A DNA stretch of 64,000 nucleotides from Toxotes chatareus (lineage: Eukaryota; Chordata; Actinopteri; Toxotidae): positions 11,391,517-11,455,516 of the forward strand of contig CM028891.1 in the NCBI GenBank assembly GCA_016801885.1, in the 5' to 3' direction. The notes under the pieces were generated by a model. The model saw nothing but the letters and a program-made list of their open reading frames with translations. It was not told the DNA's origin and did no database searches. Position numbers and translations under genes: made by a program. Shown here piece by piece: positions 53,958 to 64,000 of this stretch. How positions within the stretch are numbered: position 1 is the stretch's first letter; every line of letters starts with the position of its first letter.

Positions 53958-56900
53958 GAAGGGAGAGCAGGAGAAACTGTTCCAATATCATCTGTGTGTC
54001 TCTGGGGTTGCAGGCAGGTACCCGGCCTGGCTCTGACAAGGGGATGGCCTTTCTGCATATTTTGCCCTCTCCTTGCTGGCATTCATCACAAGTAATTGGC
54101 TATCTAAAAGGGAGATCATGTTTTGTCCGTAATGATTTTCTGTCACCCTTCCTGAATTATGCTGCGTGCCAGTTTGGGAGATATTTGACAGAGGAACATA
54201 AAAGGTTTATACATTTTTAAACCGACGAGCAAGGAATGAGCAAATACACCAGCACAGAGGCTGCAAGAGACACAAAGAGGCATTTTTCTGCCTCTCCAGA
54301 GGTAAAGGTGAATACTGTTTAACTGTAAATCTCAAGGGGGCACTAAGTAGGACATGCTGTGTGTGGAAATATAGAGATGAACGCCTCTCAGTGAGCAGAG
54401 GCACGGGAAACTGTAGCAGCGATACACAAGCAGGACACGCACTCGCTCGCACCAACACATGCACACAAATATGACCTACTTGTTTATTTCCTTTCCATTC
54501 ATAGCAAGCAGCATTTTAATGCATGTTAATTTGATTTACCATTATTTTGATGTGCCTGTATGGGCATGGTTGAATTTGGGTGTGAGAACAAAACTTAAAG
54601 TAGCTTAGAGGGTTTTACACATTTGGGTTTACTTTATTCATTATACAGAGAACTACTCAACCACTAAAAACAGTTATATCATTTTTTTTTTTATGGCTCT
54701 GGAGGAGTTTTCGTAATGATTTCAGAAGAAGGATTTCTGAGGAGTTTGAAAGATGTGGCCATCTACCAGGCAGGGAAGGTCTAACTAAAACGATGCTGTT
54801 GGCTGCTTTGTGGGAAATGTAGGATCCGGTGTTTTTGGCGTTTGAGCCATGTTGGGGACTAAACGTCATGGATTTCTCAGCCTCTGCTGCTTTGATTCTT
54901 AACCATTTGCTTTTAATCTGTCTCTTAGACGTTATTGAAGATCAAAACCAAATTGATGGAATACCCCTTTAAATTCCATCTGCTCACTGGATCAGCTTCC
55001 AGGATCCATTTTTACAGTTGCATGGACAGCAGCTCTTACTCTGGGGTCACCAAGTATACGAACATGTCCATGGTCAAGTGAAGCCTGAAGACAGGCCTTT
55101 AATTTCATCTGACATTAATTCTTCTAACGGTTTTCTTTTTTAACCAGCAGACTGGCAAGAAGGATTTCCCATCAGTCGCTGAGCCTCTGGCGTTGAGTGC
55201 ACAGTTGTAGATGAGAATATAAAAAGATATATAAATAATGAACTGCCACAGCCCCAAACAACGTGGGCTGTGTTGCTGCCGGTTGCATAACTCCGGCAGA
55301 ATAGTCAGATCTCCCTCATTATTTCTCCCTGAGCTCTCAGTGGGTTAATTCCCCAGCACTTGTCATCTCCTTCATTTCTCAGAGCGCTTGAGAAGCAGCA
55401 GCCCTCGTCCCACCCCACCCCCCCAGGGAGGGTGGGGGGCTGCATGCAGGCTGGCACTGCCACCGCGGCGCCTACGCCGCTACATGGCTGAAGCAGGAAA
55501 AGCAGGGGCAGACCCACCCACGTCTCTTTGTCAGGGTTCACAGCAGCAGCAGGGAGAATTAGTACTTAGCATGACGTGTGCCAGCTGAGTAGTATATGTT
55601 TAAATCTCAGATTGACTTGTTCAAGTGTAACTGGTTTATTGAGTGAATGTCAGTTACATAAAGTCATGTAGGATGCAAATGTATATATAAATCCTCCCGG
55701 TTAAGTAGGGAAATAAAGCCAGAAGGGCAGCTGAGGGTCAGTCACTGCGAGTAAAGGCATCTGCTAGAACTGAGTGTACCTCCACAGCCTGTAATTTTCA
55801 CCCCGGCCTCAGCTGTCTGTGTGGGGAAGTAAGGAGGCTTAATGGGAGTTTATTTTATCATACTGTGCTATTAATGCCTTGATGGCCTCACACATAACCC
55901 ACCAAGGACCCCGGCACAGTGAACACACACAGGCGCCGAACTGTCAGGCGCAGCTCATCTGACACTACCTAACTCCATTCAGCTGTTTGGATTTGCTGTC
56001 TGTGTGTGTCTGTGTGTGTGTGTGTGCGTGTGTATGCATGTATGTATGTGTGTGTGTTTGTAAGCAGGCATATGTTCAAGTGTCTTGTGAAGCAGATGCT
56101 CTTTGGTGTAAATATTGTTTTGGAAGCCAATCCGTCGTAATTATCATCGCCTCTGTTGGTGGGATTTTGTCATTTGTGGAAACAATCAATAAGCTGCTTT
56201 TGATGAATGAGGGCAGAATTCATTCTTTAAAATTTGGTGTTTTGTTCTGTCTTATCTAGTGGTGAAACAATTCTTTGATTATTCAGTTAGTCAACAAGAA
56301 CAAAACATAGGATGACATAGGCGGCTCAGCTGGTGTGAGTAAGTTCTCAGCTCTTGTTGTCCAGACCCAGAACTGGCTTCTGGTGTAGGTGAATGAAAAC
56401 AATGGATGTCACCTTGGAAAAAACATCTGCTAAATATATATAATGTAACATATTGATTCACAAACCAATTAAATAATTTATTAAGCAATTTTTTTAAACA
56501 TCTCCTGGTTCCAGCTTCGCAAATGTGACAATCTTTGGGTTTTAGGCTGCTGGTCAGACAAAATTTAGTTTAAAGTCATCTCCTTTGACATTGGCGTGGG
56601 AATTTTCTACTACTTTCTAGCATTTTACAGACTAAACATATATTATAAAATAGCCAGGCTAGCAGCACTGAGAGGCTGTAAATTGTGATGAGCATTTTTC
56701 AACACCTTTGGGCACTGAAAACAATGAATGGATGAATCTAAAAAATAGAACCAAACCTAAGAATGAGATAAAAATGTTTCCTTTCTTCGTATCATCTCAG
56801 TTGGAGACAGTGCATTACTGCAGGGATATCTTCCATAGTGTTACTTTGCTGACAACAGTGCACAACAAGGAGTCCCCTCTTGCTGCTGTCTGTTGCTGCT

Positions 56901-59900
56901 AGTGATAGCCAGGGACAGAGACTCCTTCATCTTCAGGTGCTCACAGTGCCTCTTAATGTTGTTCAGGTGTGTAGTGGATTACCTGTCGGTGTGTGCGTGT
57001 GTGTAGAGTCCTGTTCTTCAATTTGGCTGTAGCCGAATCAGTATTTTATCTCACACGGTGTTATATAAGCCCTAGACAGCTGGTCCCACTTTTCACGCAA
57101 ACACCCCACACTCAAAATCTCAGTGACACGAGGAGGCAAATAATCTGTGAAATCGTCCCCGCTGCCTGAGGGGATGGCAGCTTTAGCATGCAGTTTTTGA
57201 CTGTTGGTGTCTCCTTGCCGTGATGTCAAGTTATCACTGTATCACGAAGGCTTTTCCTCAGTTTTACAGTAGCTTTATAGCGCAGAGATGGCACAGAAAT
57301 CCCTCTGCCTCCCGGCTGTTTTATTTCAGCGTATGTTAACTACCTGGCTACGCCATTTAAAACCGACCTGTTTTCCATCTGAATTATTAAAGCCACCTTC
57401 ACAGGGACCGTTCTCACGTTTACCTTCATTACCCCACCCCCCGCCCCCAGGTACTGTACGCTTTACCTGCCTGAATGGCCGACTAACTGCTGCTCGAGTG
57501 CAGTGTTGTATTTTTCAGTACCTAATATGTAATGAATGATTATATTTTCCACGACCTCAAGTTTCTTCTCTGTTCACAGATCTCATTCCACACTGTTATT
57601 ATAACCAATAGTACAGATAGTCAGGCATACCAAAATAAGAGGCAGGTTGTAATAAATAGGAATTATTGTTTAATTATCTGCTCAGCGAGGCCCCCTCACC
57701 CAGAACCATTTGTCTCAGGGGTGATGAATGTTCTGATGTAAACCTGTGAGACTTCATGCTCTGTAGAGGAAGAGTCTGCAGCTAAACTTAAACCAACTGT
57801 CATATCTTAAATGTGGCATGTTGTGTTTTGACTGCTTGCATACATTCTGTGCTTTTAAAGCTACAGTAAAGGAGGCCACCTCAAAAGTCTTGGGCTAAGC
57901 CGGGGATCATATTCCCTCTCAGAGCCTGGCATTTTTCCACGCTGTGGGTCACGGGGTGATTATCTCTTCCTGTCAGGAATGCTGAGAATTTCCTGCGTTT
58001 TCTCCCTCTTCCGGCCTTGTTAGTGGTTGTGCCTGAACATGTGACAGAGAGCCGGAGCCCAGCTGGCTCTGATTGACTAGCGAGCTTTCTATCACTGTTA
58101 CCTAATGTTCGGCAGGAGCATTGACACAGGCACTGACTTGAAGGGGCATTTTCACAGCTTTCAGATCAAGGCAAAATGCTGAATGGAGTGAAGTGTATTT
58201 AGTGGGTAAATAATGTGCACCTGCTCTGAGGAGGCTACAGATTTAGCCTAATATCTCTCTCTCTCTCTCTCCAGGGAGCTTTTGTTAGATAAAGCCACTT
58301 TCATGCACCAGACTTTACCTAGATTTCAGAGGGGTGTATCTCTTATTAACAAGACTGCAGACTGTCAGCTAATTCTTTTCAGCCTGGGTGCTTTAGTGTC
58401 TTATTTGCCAGATTTATCATGTTGTTGTGTTGTTGCAGTTTTAGGCGCCTGTGTGTCTTAATGGCGAATGTTGCACTTTAACCTTTTGCTGTTATTCTCA
58501 GGGCTGACGAAAGCCGCATTACTATGCAAGGCAAGCTGACTCCAGTCACATTCCTGAGCAAGGGCATCGAAAGAAAAAAAGTTTCTGTGTGCTTCACATG
58601 TGTCAGTGTGTGTGAAGTATAGGGTTGATCACTGCACACGTGGCCATTTAGCTAAACATGCGAACATAAGCTGCATGCGTGTGTGTGTGTGTGTTTGCTC
58701 AGTCTCCGGCAGCAGTCAACTCTCAGCTATGTTATTTGTGTCAAAGGGAGAAAGGAAAGCTCTGTTTGTGTAGGGTGGTGGTGCAGGAGGGGGTGGAGTA
58801 AGAATCAGACCCAAGTATAGGCTGTCTCGCCACAGTAACTCTCCCCACCCATTCTACGCCCTTCGCCCCCCCACCTCCCGCCCCGCTTCCAGCTCCCTCT
58901 CCTTTCTCTCTCTCTCTCTCTCCCTCCCTCTCTCGCGCTCCCACCTGCTTTTTTTGGGGGGGGCAGTCGATCGGGGCAGCGGACCAGGGTGGGAAAATGT
59001 AGACGGTCTCAAAATGGAGGAGCGAAGAAATGACATCAAGGCTTCTGAGGCCAACTTTAGGGAGAGTGAGGGATGATCCTGGAGCTGGAAACTCCAATCA
59101 CTCTAATGTCAAAGAAGCATTTTTTTTCTCACTTGCCTCTGGTTATTATTATTTTAATTATTAATGGCCTATAAGTAATCTATAAAGCGTTGGTCAGTCA
59201 GTCAGACAATTAAAAAAGCTGATAGTTACAGTGGCCTACCTATTTGTCAATGCTGTGATCACAACAAACAATGTTCCTCTCTCCTAAGATTAAACCAGAC
59301 CGGATATGTTAGTCAATAAATCTCTAAAGGTTGTGTCACAATATTAAGTTTGGCATATGCATTTAGTTGCACCTCACAAACTCCTTAACTTAATGACGCT
59401 TTCTCAACTCTGTGTGAGTGCTTTCAGTGTGTGTTGTTTTCCAGTTTCTCTAATCAGATGAATTCCCTACAGTAAACATTCAAGTTTACTTTTATATCCC
59501 CAGACAGAGAGAGATATAGATTCTATACTAGTAGCCACTGTACTGTGATCAGTTTTCTGTTGCAGCAGCAAGTGAATCAAGTCTTCAAGGGCAGACGATC
59601 TCTTTCAGTCACCACACAGGTAATAGTAACACAGCGGGTTGCCTTCCTTTTCCGACCATATAGCTGTGTTTGTTTTTCCGAAGTGTTGCTTCTTCGGAAT
59701 CTCTATCAGGGAAAAAGGAAGAGCCACAGCAAGCTTTGGACTACAAACAGACAGAGAGAACAAAGAAGTCGAACTGCCCGCAGCCTGTCAGATCCAGTCG
59801 GAGCGACCCAAGGATAGTTCCAGGCATCAATCTGAAGACTCTCAGAACAGGAGCAGGCTGCAAACAGCCTCAGCATGCATGGCTAACTGGGCTGGCTGTG

Positions 59901-62753
59901 TCACACGGCTGTATGAACACGTTAACAAGACGGCAGCAAACAGGGACACTGTGTGATGGCCGCTCTGAGGCATGAAGATGATGATTCCAGCTAAAGTCAG
60001 CCCGTGGACACTTCAAAGTCCTGAACAGATTTGGAATTTCCATGCCTAAAAATTACCTTTAAAGCAATTAAACTGGCAGAATTTCTACTTCAGGAACACC
60101 TCGGGATAATTGCACTGTCAGATTTTTAGCCTTTGTACTGTAGCTGCCCAGATTTCTATTTTTATCCACTCACCCTCACCAACAGAAAATGTAAAAATCA
60201 TAATCCGTGATAGAACATTTATGGAGACCTACAGACCGTTGGAACCTGCTTGTTTCTCCTCTTTCAGTGTGAAAGTAGGCCATGGACTTCAGAGACAGGG
60301 AAGGAGGAATGATGTAACCAGGGACCTATATGTGTATGTTGTTTTCTCTCGGGGGTTTTGCAGCACTCAGCCACTGACCAGTCCTTCTTGCCATGCGTGT
60401 GAATCTAGGTTTCATTACTGTGAGATACAGTCATATAACAGAAATAATTTCAGAATTCATTTAATTAAAATAATGAATCTGTGTTTACAGCAAATTTCAA
60501 TCTTAATTTGACATTCAAGGCCTTTTTTGTGTAAGAGGTACAACGTTTTTTCTTTCTATCCCTTTTCTTTTTCTAATATTGTCATATTTTCTGCTTCTTT
60601 CTCTCATATATATGATATTAATCTGTCTTTTTTGCTGTCTCCTCCTTTCTTGATATTAATTAACTGGACTACCTTCCCAGAGGGCATTCTGATGACGGCT
60701 ATTTCTGTCCCTATTGCATGAACCGAGGCCTCACTGTGTGGTACAACATACATCCCAGCTCCTTTTTTCATGATAATGCGATGATGTATGTGAGACACAG
60801 ACTCTTCAACTCACTGAGCATCACTTGTGTCTTTTTTTTTTTTCGGAGGATGCAGCTTTCAGGTTTCAGGTTTTTAAACAGACATGACAACCTCTCTCAA
60901 CAGGTGGCATTGACATGACATGGCCTTAAAACAGCACTTGATTCAAAGTCAAACACTCAACATAACAACAAGCAGCTGGTTGGCTTAGCTTTGCATAAAC
61001 CAGCACTTCTAAAGCTCACTGTTTAACGTCCTATGTGTCCTTTGCCAAGGACATATCACACGTTAAGGAGTTATATGTCCACCAAGAGTAAAAATTCGAC
61101 AACTATTTCTTGGCGAGACGTTATTTGTTCAACTGGTGAGGTTTCAACACACCGGGGTCCAGAAGTCTTTCACTTAAACCTGGAAATAATCAGAAAGTTT
61201 GAGGATTCAGAAACATTTAAAAACACAAGGAAGTTATTTCATGTAAAATGAAGAAGAAATATTTAAGAATCTGCACTGTTTCTAGGTCAGCAAATGAAAT
61301 TTGGGACACTGACACAACTTAACTCCTTTGTCCAAAAGGTTCAGATTTCCTTCAGTTGTATCCCTTGCATCCAAACATGCGTTCAGATGACACTCAGGTA
61401 GATTTCATCTACTCTGCAGAGGCTCGTTCAAGTGATTCAACTTGCTGCCAGTGTTCACCTGTTATAAATGAGGCTGTGGCTAAAGTTTCCAGCAGATCAT
61501 TGCTTATGAATTAAACTGTGATAGCAGGAAATATGGCATCAGAAATAGTTAGATTGTTGAAGGCAAATTGTTATTCTGAGCAAATAGGAGCTCAAATTAT
61601 GGCTAGATTAAAGGTTTCTAAGGGGGCAGTGAATGGAACTCTTAAACACTTTGCAGAAATTGGATCAGTTGTATCCAAAGCACGATCAGACAGACCAAAA
61701 GTGACCACACCATCAGAAGATCAATAGGCCTTAGAAGACAAGTAGCAGTTTCTAAACCGCTTCTCAGGAGGGGAAACAAGGCCAAACGCATGGGGTGGGC
61801 TAAGAAATACCAGCATTTCACAGTGGATGACTGGAAAAAGTCCTGTTTACTGATGAATCCAAGTTTGGGATTTATGGCAGTAACAGAAGGGTGTATATAA
61901 GGAAACGACCAGCAGAGAGAATGATACCACAGTGCATCAAACAAACAGTGAAACATGGTTGAATATTGGAACTGGGGTGTTCTTCTTACTCTGGAGTTTG
62001 ACCTGCACAGAAATGACTACACTGATTCCCCAGAGACATGCTGTACCCTCTGGTTTGCATCGCTGTGGAGAAGGATTCATACTGCAGCAGGATAATGACC
62101 CCAAACACACCTCAAAGCTTTGCAACAGCTACTTTAAGACCAAAGAAGACCAAGGAGTCCGGACTGTCATGGATTTCCTCCACAGTCACTTGACCTTAGC
62201 CTCATTGAACATTTATGGGGGCCACTTTAAGACTGAGAAACCATAGCAATTTGTGTCACCACAAGAAGCTTTATGGAGCAGGTCTTGCACAACCTTGTGG
62301 AGTCAACGCCAGCTCAAGTGCATCCTGTCATTAAAGGAAAAGGGGGACAAACCAAATACAAAGATATTATGAAATTAATGTACATTTTTCAAAGATTTTC
62401 AGGCTGATATTATAATTTGTAATTTCATCTAATAATAGAATTAGAAGAACATAATAGAAGTTTTTCTACAGTGTTGTACTGCTGCTAAAGGGCTCTGAAT
62501 ACTTCCTCCAGCACTGGTTGACATATGCAAAGCAGCCTAATCTAACCTTGCTTCTTCTGTCTATTTTGGGTTGTTATCTCTTCCAGTCTCCCAGTCCAAC
62601 AGCAGCCTAAAGAAGCACCGGAGCCGGAGCATTTTCAGCCCCTTCTTCTGCTGCTTCCGCAACTACAATGACTACCACGTGGAGCCACCACCCGCCAACA
62701 ACAAGACACTTTCTCTGCCCCCACCGCCAGAGGAGAATGGCAGTCCTCCCAAG
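46806..62753 (+). CDS. ctdspl: CTD small phosphatase-like protein, first two coding exons (partial)
   Basis: CTDSPL (SCP3) is a HAD-family phosphatase that removes phosphate from serine 5 of the RNA polymerase II C-terminal repeats; it acts in the nucleus. Exon 1 is 46806-46881, [17 protein letters not shown] and ending in Lys plus one base before gtaagg. Exon 2 is 62587-62753, entered after ttccag, with [20 protein letters not shown] then a Pro-rich linker ending EENGSPPK before gtgaag. Phases match (25 codons plus 1 base, then 167 bases). These 81 residues cover only the N-terminal regulatory part with its Cys pair; the catalytic DLDET region lies beyond the right edge. The 15.7-kb first intron agrees with the long first intron known in other vertebrates. 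The a/b paralogue is undecided. Confidence 0.92.
53887..53955. repeat. (GT)n microsatellite, 69 bases without interruption
   Basis: A pure GT array in ctdspl intron 1, the longest in the window; likely to vary in length between individuals. Confidence 0.95.
55998..56059. repeat. Interrupted (GT)n microsatellite
   Basis: GT units with TC, GC and ATGC interruptions and a short ATGT run. Confidence 0.85.
58253..58271. repeat. Short (CT)n run
   Basis: About nine CT units followed by ccaggg. Confidence 0.85.
58892..58942. repeat. CT-rich low-complexity tract
   Basis: CT repeats with CCCTCC interruptions next to a run of eight G's (58959-58966); produces spurious Glu/Arg-rich frames on the minus strand. 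Confidence 0.8.
59566..59619 (+). other. Possible 54-base cassette exon of ctdspl
   Basis: The segment is preceded by a T-rich stretch ending ttgcag and followed by gtaata. It is 54 bases (18 codons), and when placed between ctdspl exons 1 and 2 it stays open in the right phase. There is no protein similarity to support it, so it may be a chance match. Confidence 0.2.
61518..62370 (+). mobile_element. Decayed Tc1-like transposase gene
   Basis: The plus strand encodes a helix-turn-helix-like segment ([14 protein letters not shown] through [13 protein letters not shown], 61551-61724) that resembles the Tc1 transposase N-terminus. A later frame at 61932-62246 contains [20 protein letters not shown], the hallmark segment around the second catalytic aspartate, and a degraded copy of the following proline-rich motif. 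Frame changes and stops separate the pieces, so it is a pseudogene. Clear terminal repeats were not found. Confidence 0.8.
62420..62520. repeat. Fragment of the repeat family seen at 27163-28217
   Basis: The segment ending gctctgaatacttcctccag and then cactgg matches the end consensus of that family; it directly follows the Tc1-like relic. Confidence 0.4.
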
Positions 62754-64000
62754 GTGAAGCTCATTTTTCTCTCGCATCATAGTTGGCCAGAGTCCAAATT
62801 ACATTACATTTGAATCCTCATGACCAAGAAAAAAAAAACTTGTGGGAATCAGTTAATATTTTGTTACAGAAATCCTATTTTGACTCAAGAGATCCAGTAA
62901 CGAGTAACATTTGTTTGGTTTTGTTACAGCGAGCTTGTTAGGGTTTGCCTTTTCCTGCAGAGAGCTGAGGCTGAGGCGCTGAGCTGCCTCACTGAGCTCC
63001 CTCCACAAATTTTTCCAGCTGCTTCAAACCCGCTGAACCCAGAGGTTGTTTACCATCCACTGCTTGAAAATACGGGCTCGCTTCCCATCTTGCATTCTTC
63101 GATATCTGCCTACGCACACAACCGCACACACAAAATAACACACAGAGCACGGAGCACGCTGAGAAGCTCAAAAGACGCGCACACACGCACACACACTCTC
63201 TCGCTCCCCCTCGCTCTTTCTGGCGCATGCTCGCACAAGCTTGCACAAGTCTTACCGTAGACCCATGACAACACATGTACGCACACACACATATGCGCTC
63301 ATACTGCTGCTTCTTTAATCCCCATAAAGCAGGCCTTGTGTGTGTCCGCCGTGATGGATTGCCTGGCACCCACGCCTCCCCCTCTCCTCACACACACTCT
63401 GACCAGTGTAGTGAGGATGTGTGAAGCGAACGTTCTGGCCGTGGAAAAGGCGCCAAAACCCCGAGCTCCTCCACAAACACGGTGTTCTGCTGCCAAGGCA
63501 GGTACACGGGGCTATAAATGGAGCAGAATCATATCACATTTCCACTCCTGTTTACCTGTAAATGTCTCTCATTCAGGGGAGGAATGTGTGGCCCTTCACA
63601 GACACTATACATGTGGTCAGCGCTGACCCTCTCCGGACCCCTCCTTAACAAATGAGTTCCCATTAATTTAGAGTGAACCTAGCGAACCTTGCCATAAAAA
63701 GCCTTGTTATAAAGTGGGGCTGATTTTTTGAGCTGGGTCTTTGCCCACAGTCCCTCCCAGCAGTGTACTGTTGCCGGATTTCTGGCCAGCCGTATTTGTT
63801 ACTATGGCAGCTCTGTTTGTTTCTGAGCAAGTTGTTCTCACTTTCTATCACCGTGCGTACTATATATCCCCTTTTTTTCTCTGTCCCTCTCCCTCCTTCT
63901 CTCCCTGTGCATTCGCTGATTTAAAATATTGATGTTGTCGATTTCTTCCTTGCAATGATGTTTCACGGTTTTTCTTTTGCTTCCCTGTCTCTTTTCTCTG
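62754..64000 (+). other. Start of ctdspl intron 2 (runs off the window)
   Basis: No exon was recognised here. The stretch has CA-rich low-complexity sequence at about 63110-63295, which gives spurious Cys/Val-rich frames on the minus strand. The third ctdspl exon must lie beyond 64000, or in this stretch in a form I could not recognise. Confidence 0.6.

Larger units (their letters stand above)
46882..62586 (+). other. ctdspl intron 1 (15.7 kb)
   Basis: The intron starts gtaagg and ends tcttccag. It holds microsatellites (53887-53955, 55998-56059, 58253-58271, 58892-58942), a Tc1-like relic (61518-62370), a repeat fragment (62420-62520), a weak match to the fold-back repeat near 60975-61028, and a possible 54-base cassette exon (59566-59619). 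I found no other coding sequence and no hairpin that I recognise as a microRNA gene. Confidence 0.7.

Noticed and set aside
53799..54095. Open frames with long Cys/Val or Thr/His repeats
   Set aside because: They are translations of the (GT)n array at 53887-53955.
46882..62586. Possible microRNA of the miR-26 family, which lies in a ctdspl intron in mammals
   Set aside because: I looked for the seed-region word ttcaagtaat and its hairpin partner and did not find it in this intron; it is expected in a later intron outside the window.

Overview
The window is vertebrate nuclear DNA, almost certainly from a teleost fish and probably a percomorph. The coding sequences match vertebrate muscle and housekeeping genes. 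Introns are short (often 80-600 bases) with GT-AG borders. The non-coding DNA holds Tc1-like transposon relics, fold-back MITE-like repeats common in spiny-rayed fishes, and many (GT)n/(CT)n microsatellites. There is no sign of bacterial or organellar DNA. The species cannot be named from sequence alone.

Layout from left to right. (1) 1-5961: non-coding DNA upstream of zbtb47, with a Tc1-like relic. (2) 5962-10860, plus strand: zbtb47, a BTB plus nine-zinc-finger transcription factor, five exons seen; the start codon is not located and the C-terminal tail is out of frame with the fingers. (3) 17338-20417, minus: klhl40, a muscle BTB-BACK-Kelch protein, six exons, 613 aa, with a TATA/MEF2-like box upstream. 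(4) 22447-27095, minus: hhatl, an MBOAT-family membrane protein, eleven coding exons, 533 aa. (5) 29835-35487 and 36953-42696, both minus: two complete head-to-tail genes for glycyl-tRNA synthetase, 17 exons each. The upstream copy (749 aa) has a mitochondrial presequence and a second internal start; the downstream copy (675 aa) starts directly at the cytosolic position. (6) 46806 to the window end, plus: ctdspl, a small CTD phosphatase, of which only the first two coding exons lie here, separated by a 15.7-kb intron.

zbtb47, klhl40, hhatl and ctdspl are all genes of human 3p22, so the block is a conserved syntenic segment. klhl40 and hhatl are both muscle-expressed in other vertebrates and are adjacent on the same strand. 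Glycyl-tRNA synthetase sits on human 7p14, so its place here is a lineage difference in gene order.

I found no previously undescribed system. The most notable features are the intact tandem glycyl-tRNA synthetase pair with unequal targeting signals, an AT-AC (U12-type) intron kept at the same place in both copies, the reading-frame break at the end of zbtb47, and a UG-rich tract replacing the usual polypyrimidine tract before one zbtb47 exon. Exon borders were worked out by hand from splice signals, phase and protein similarity recalled from memory; no alignment was run.
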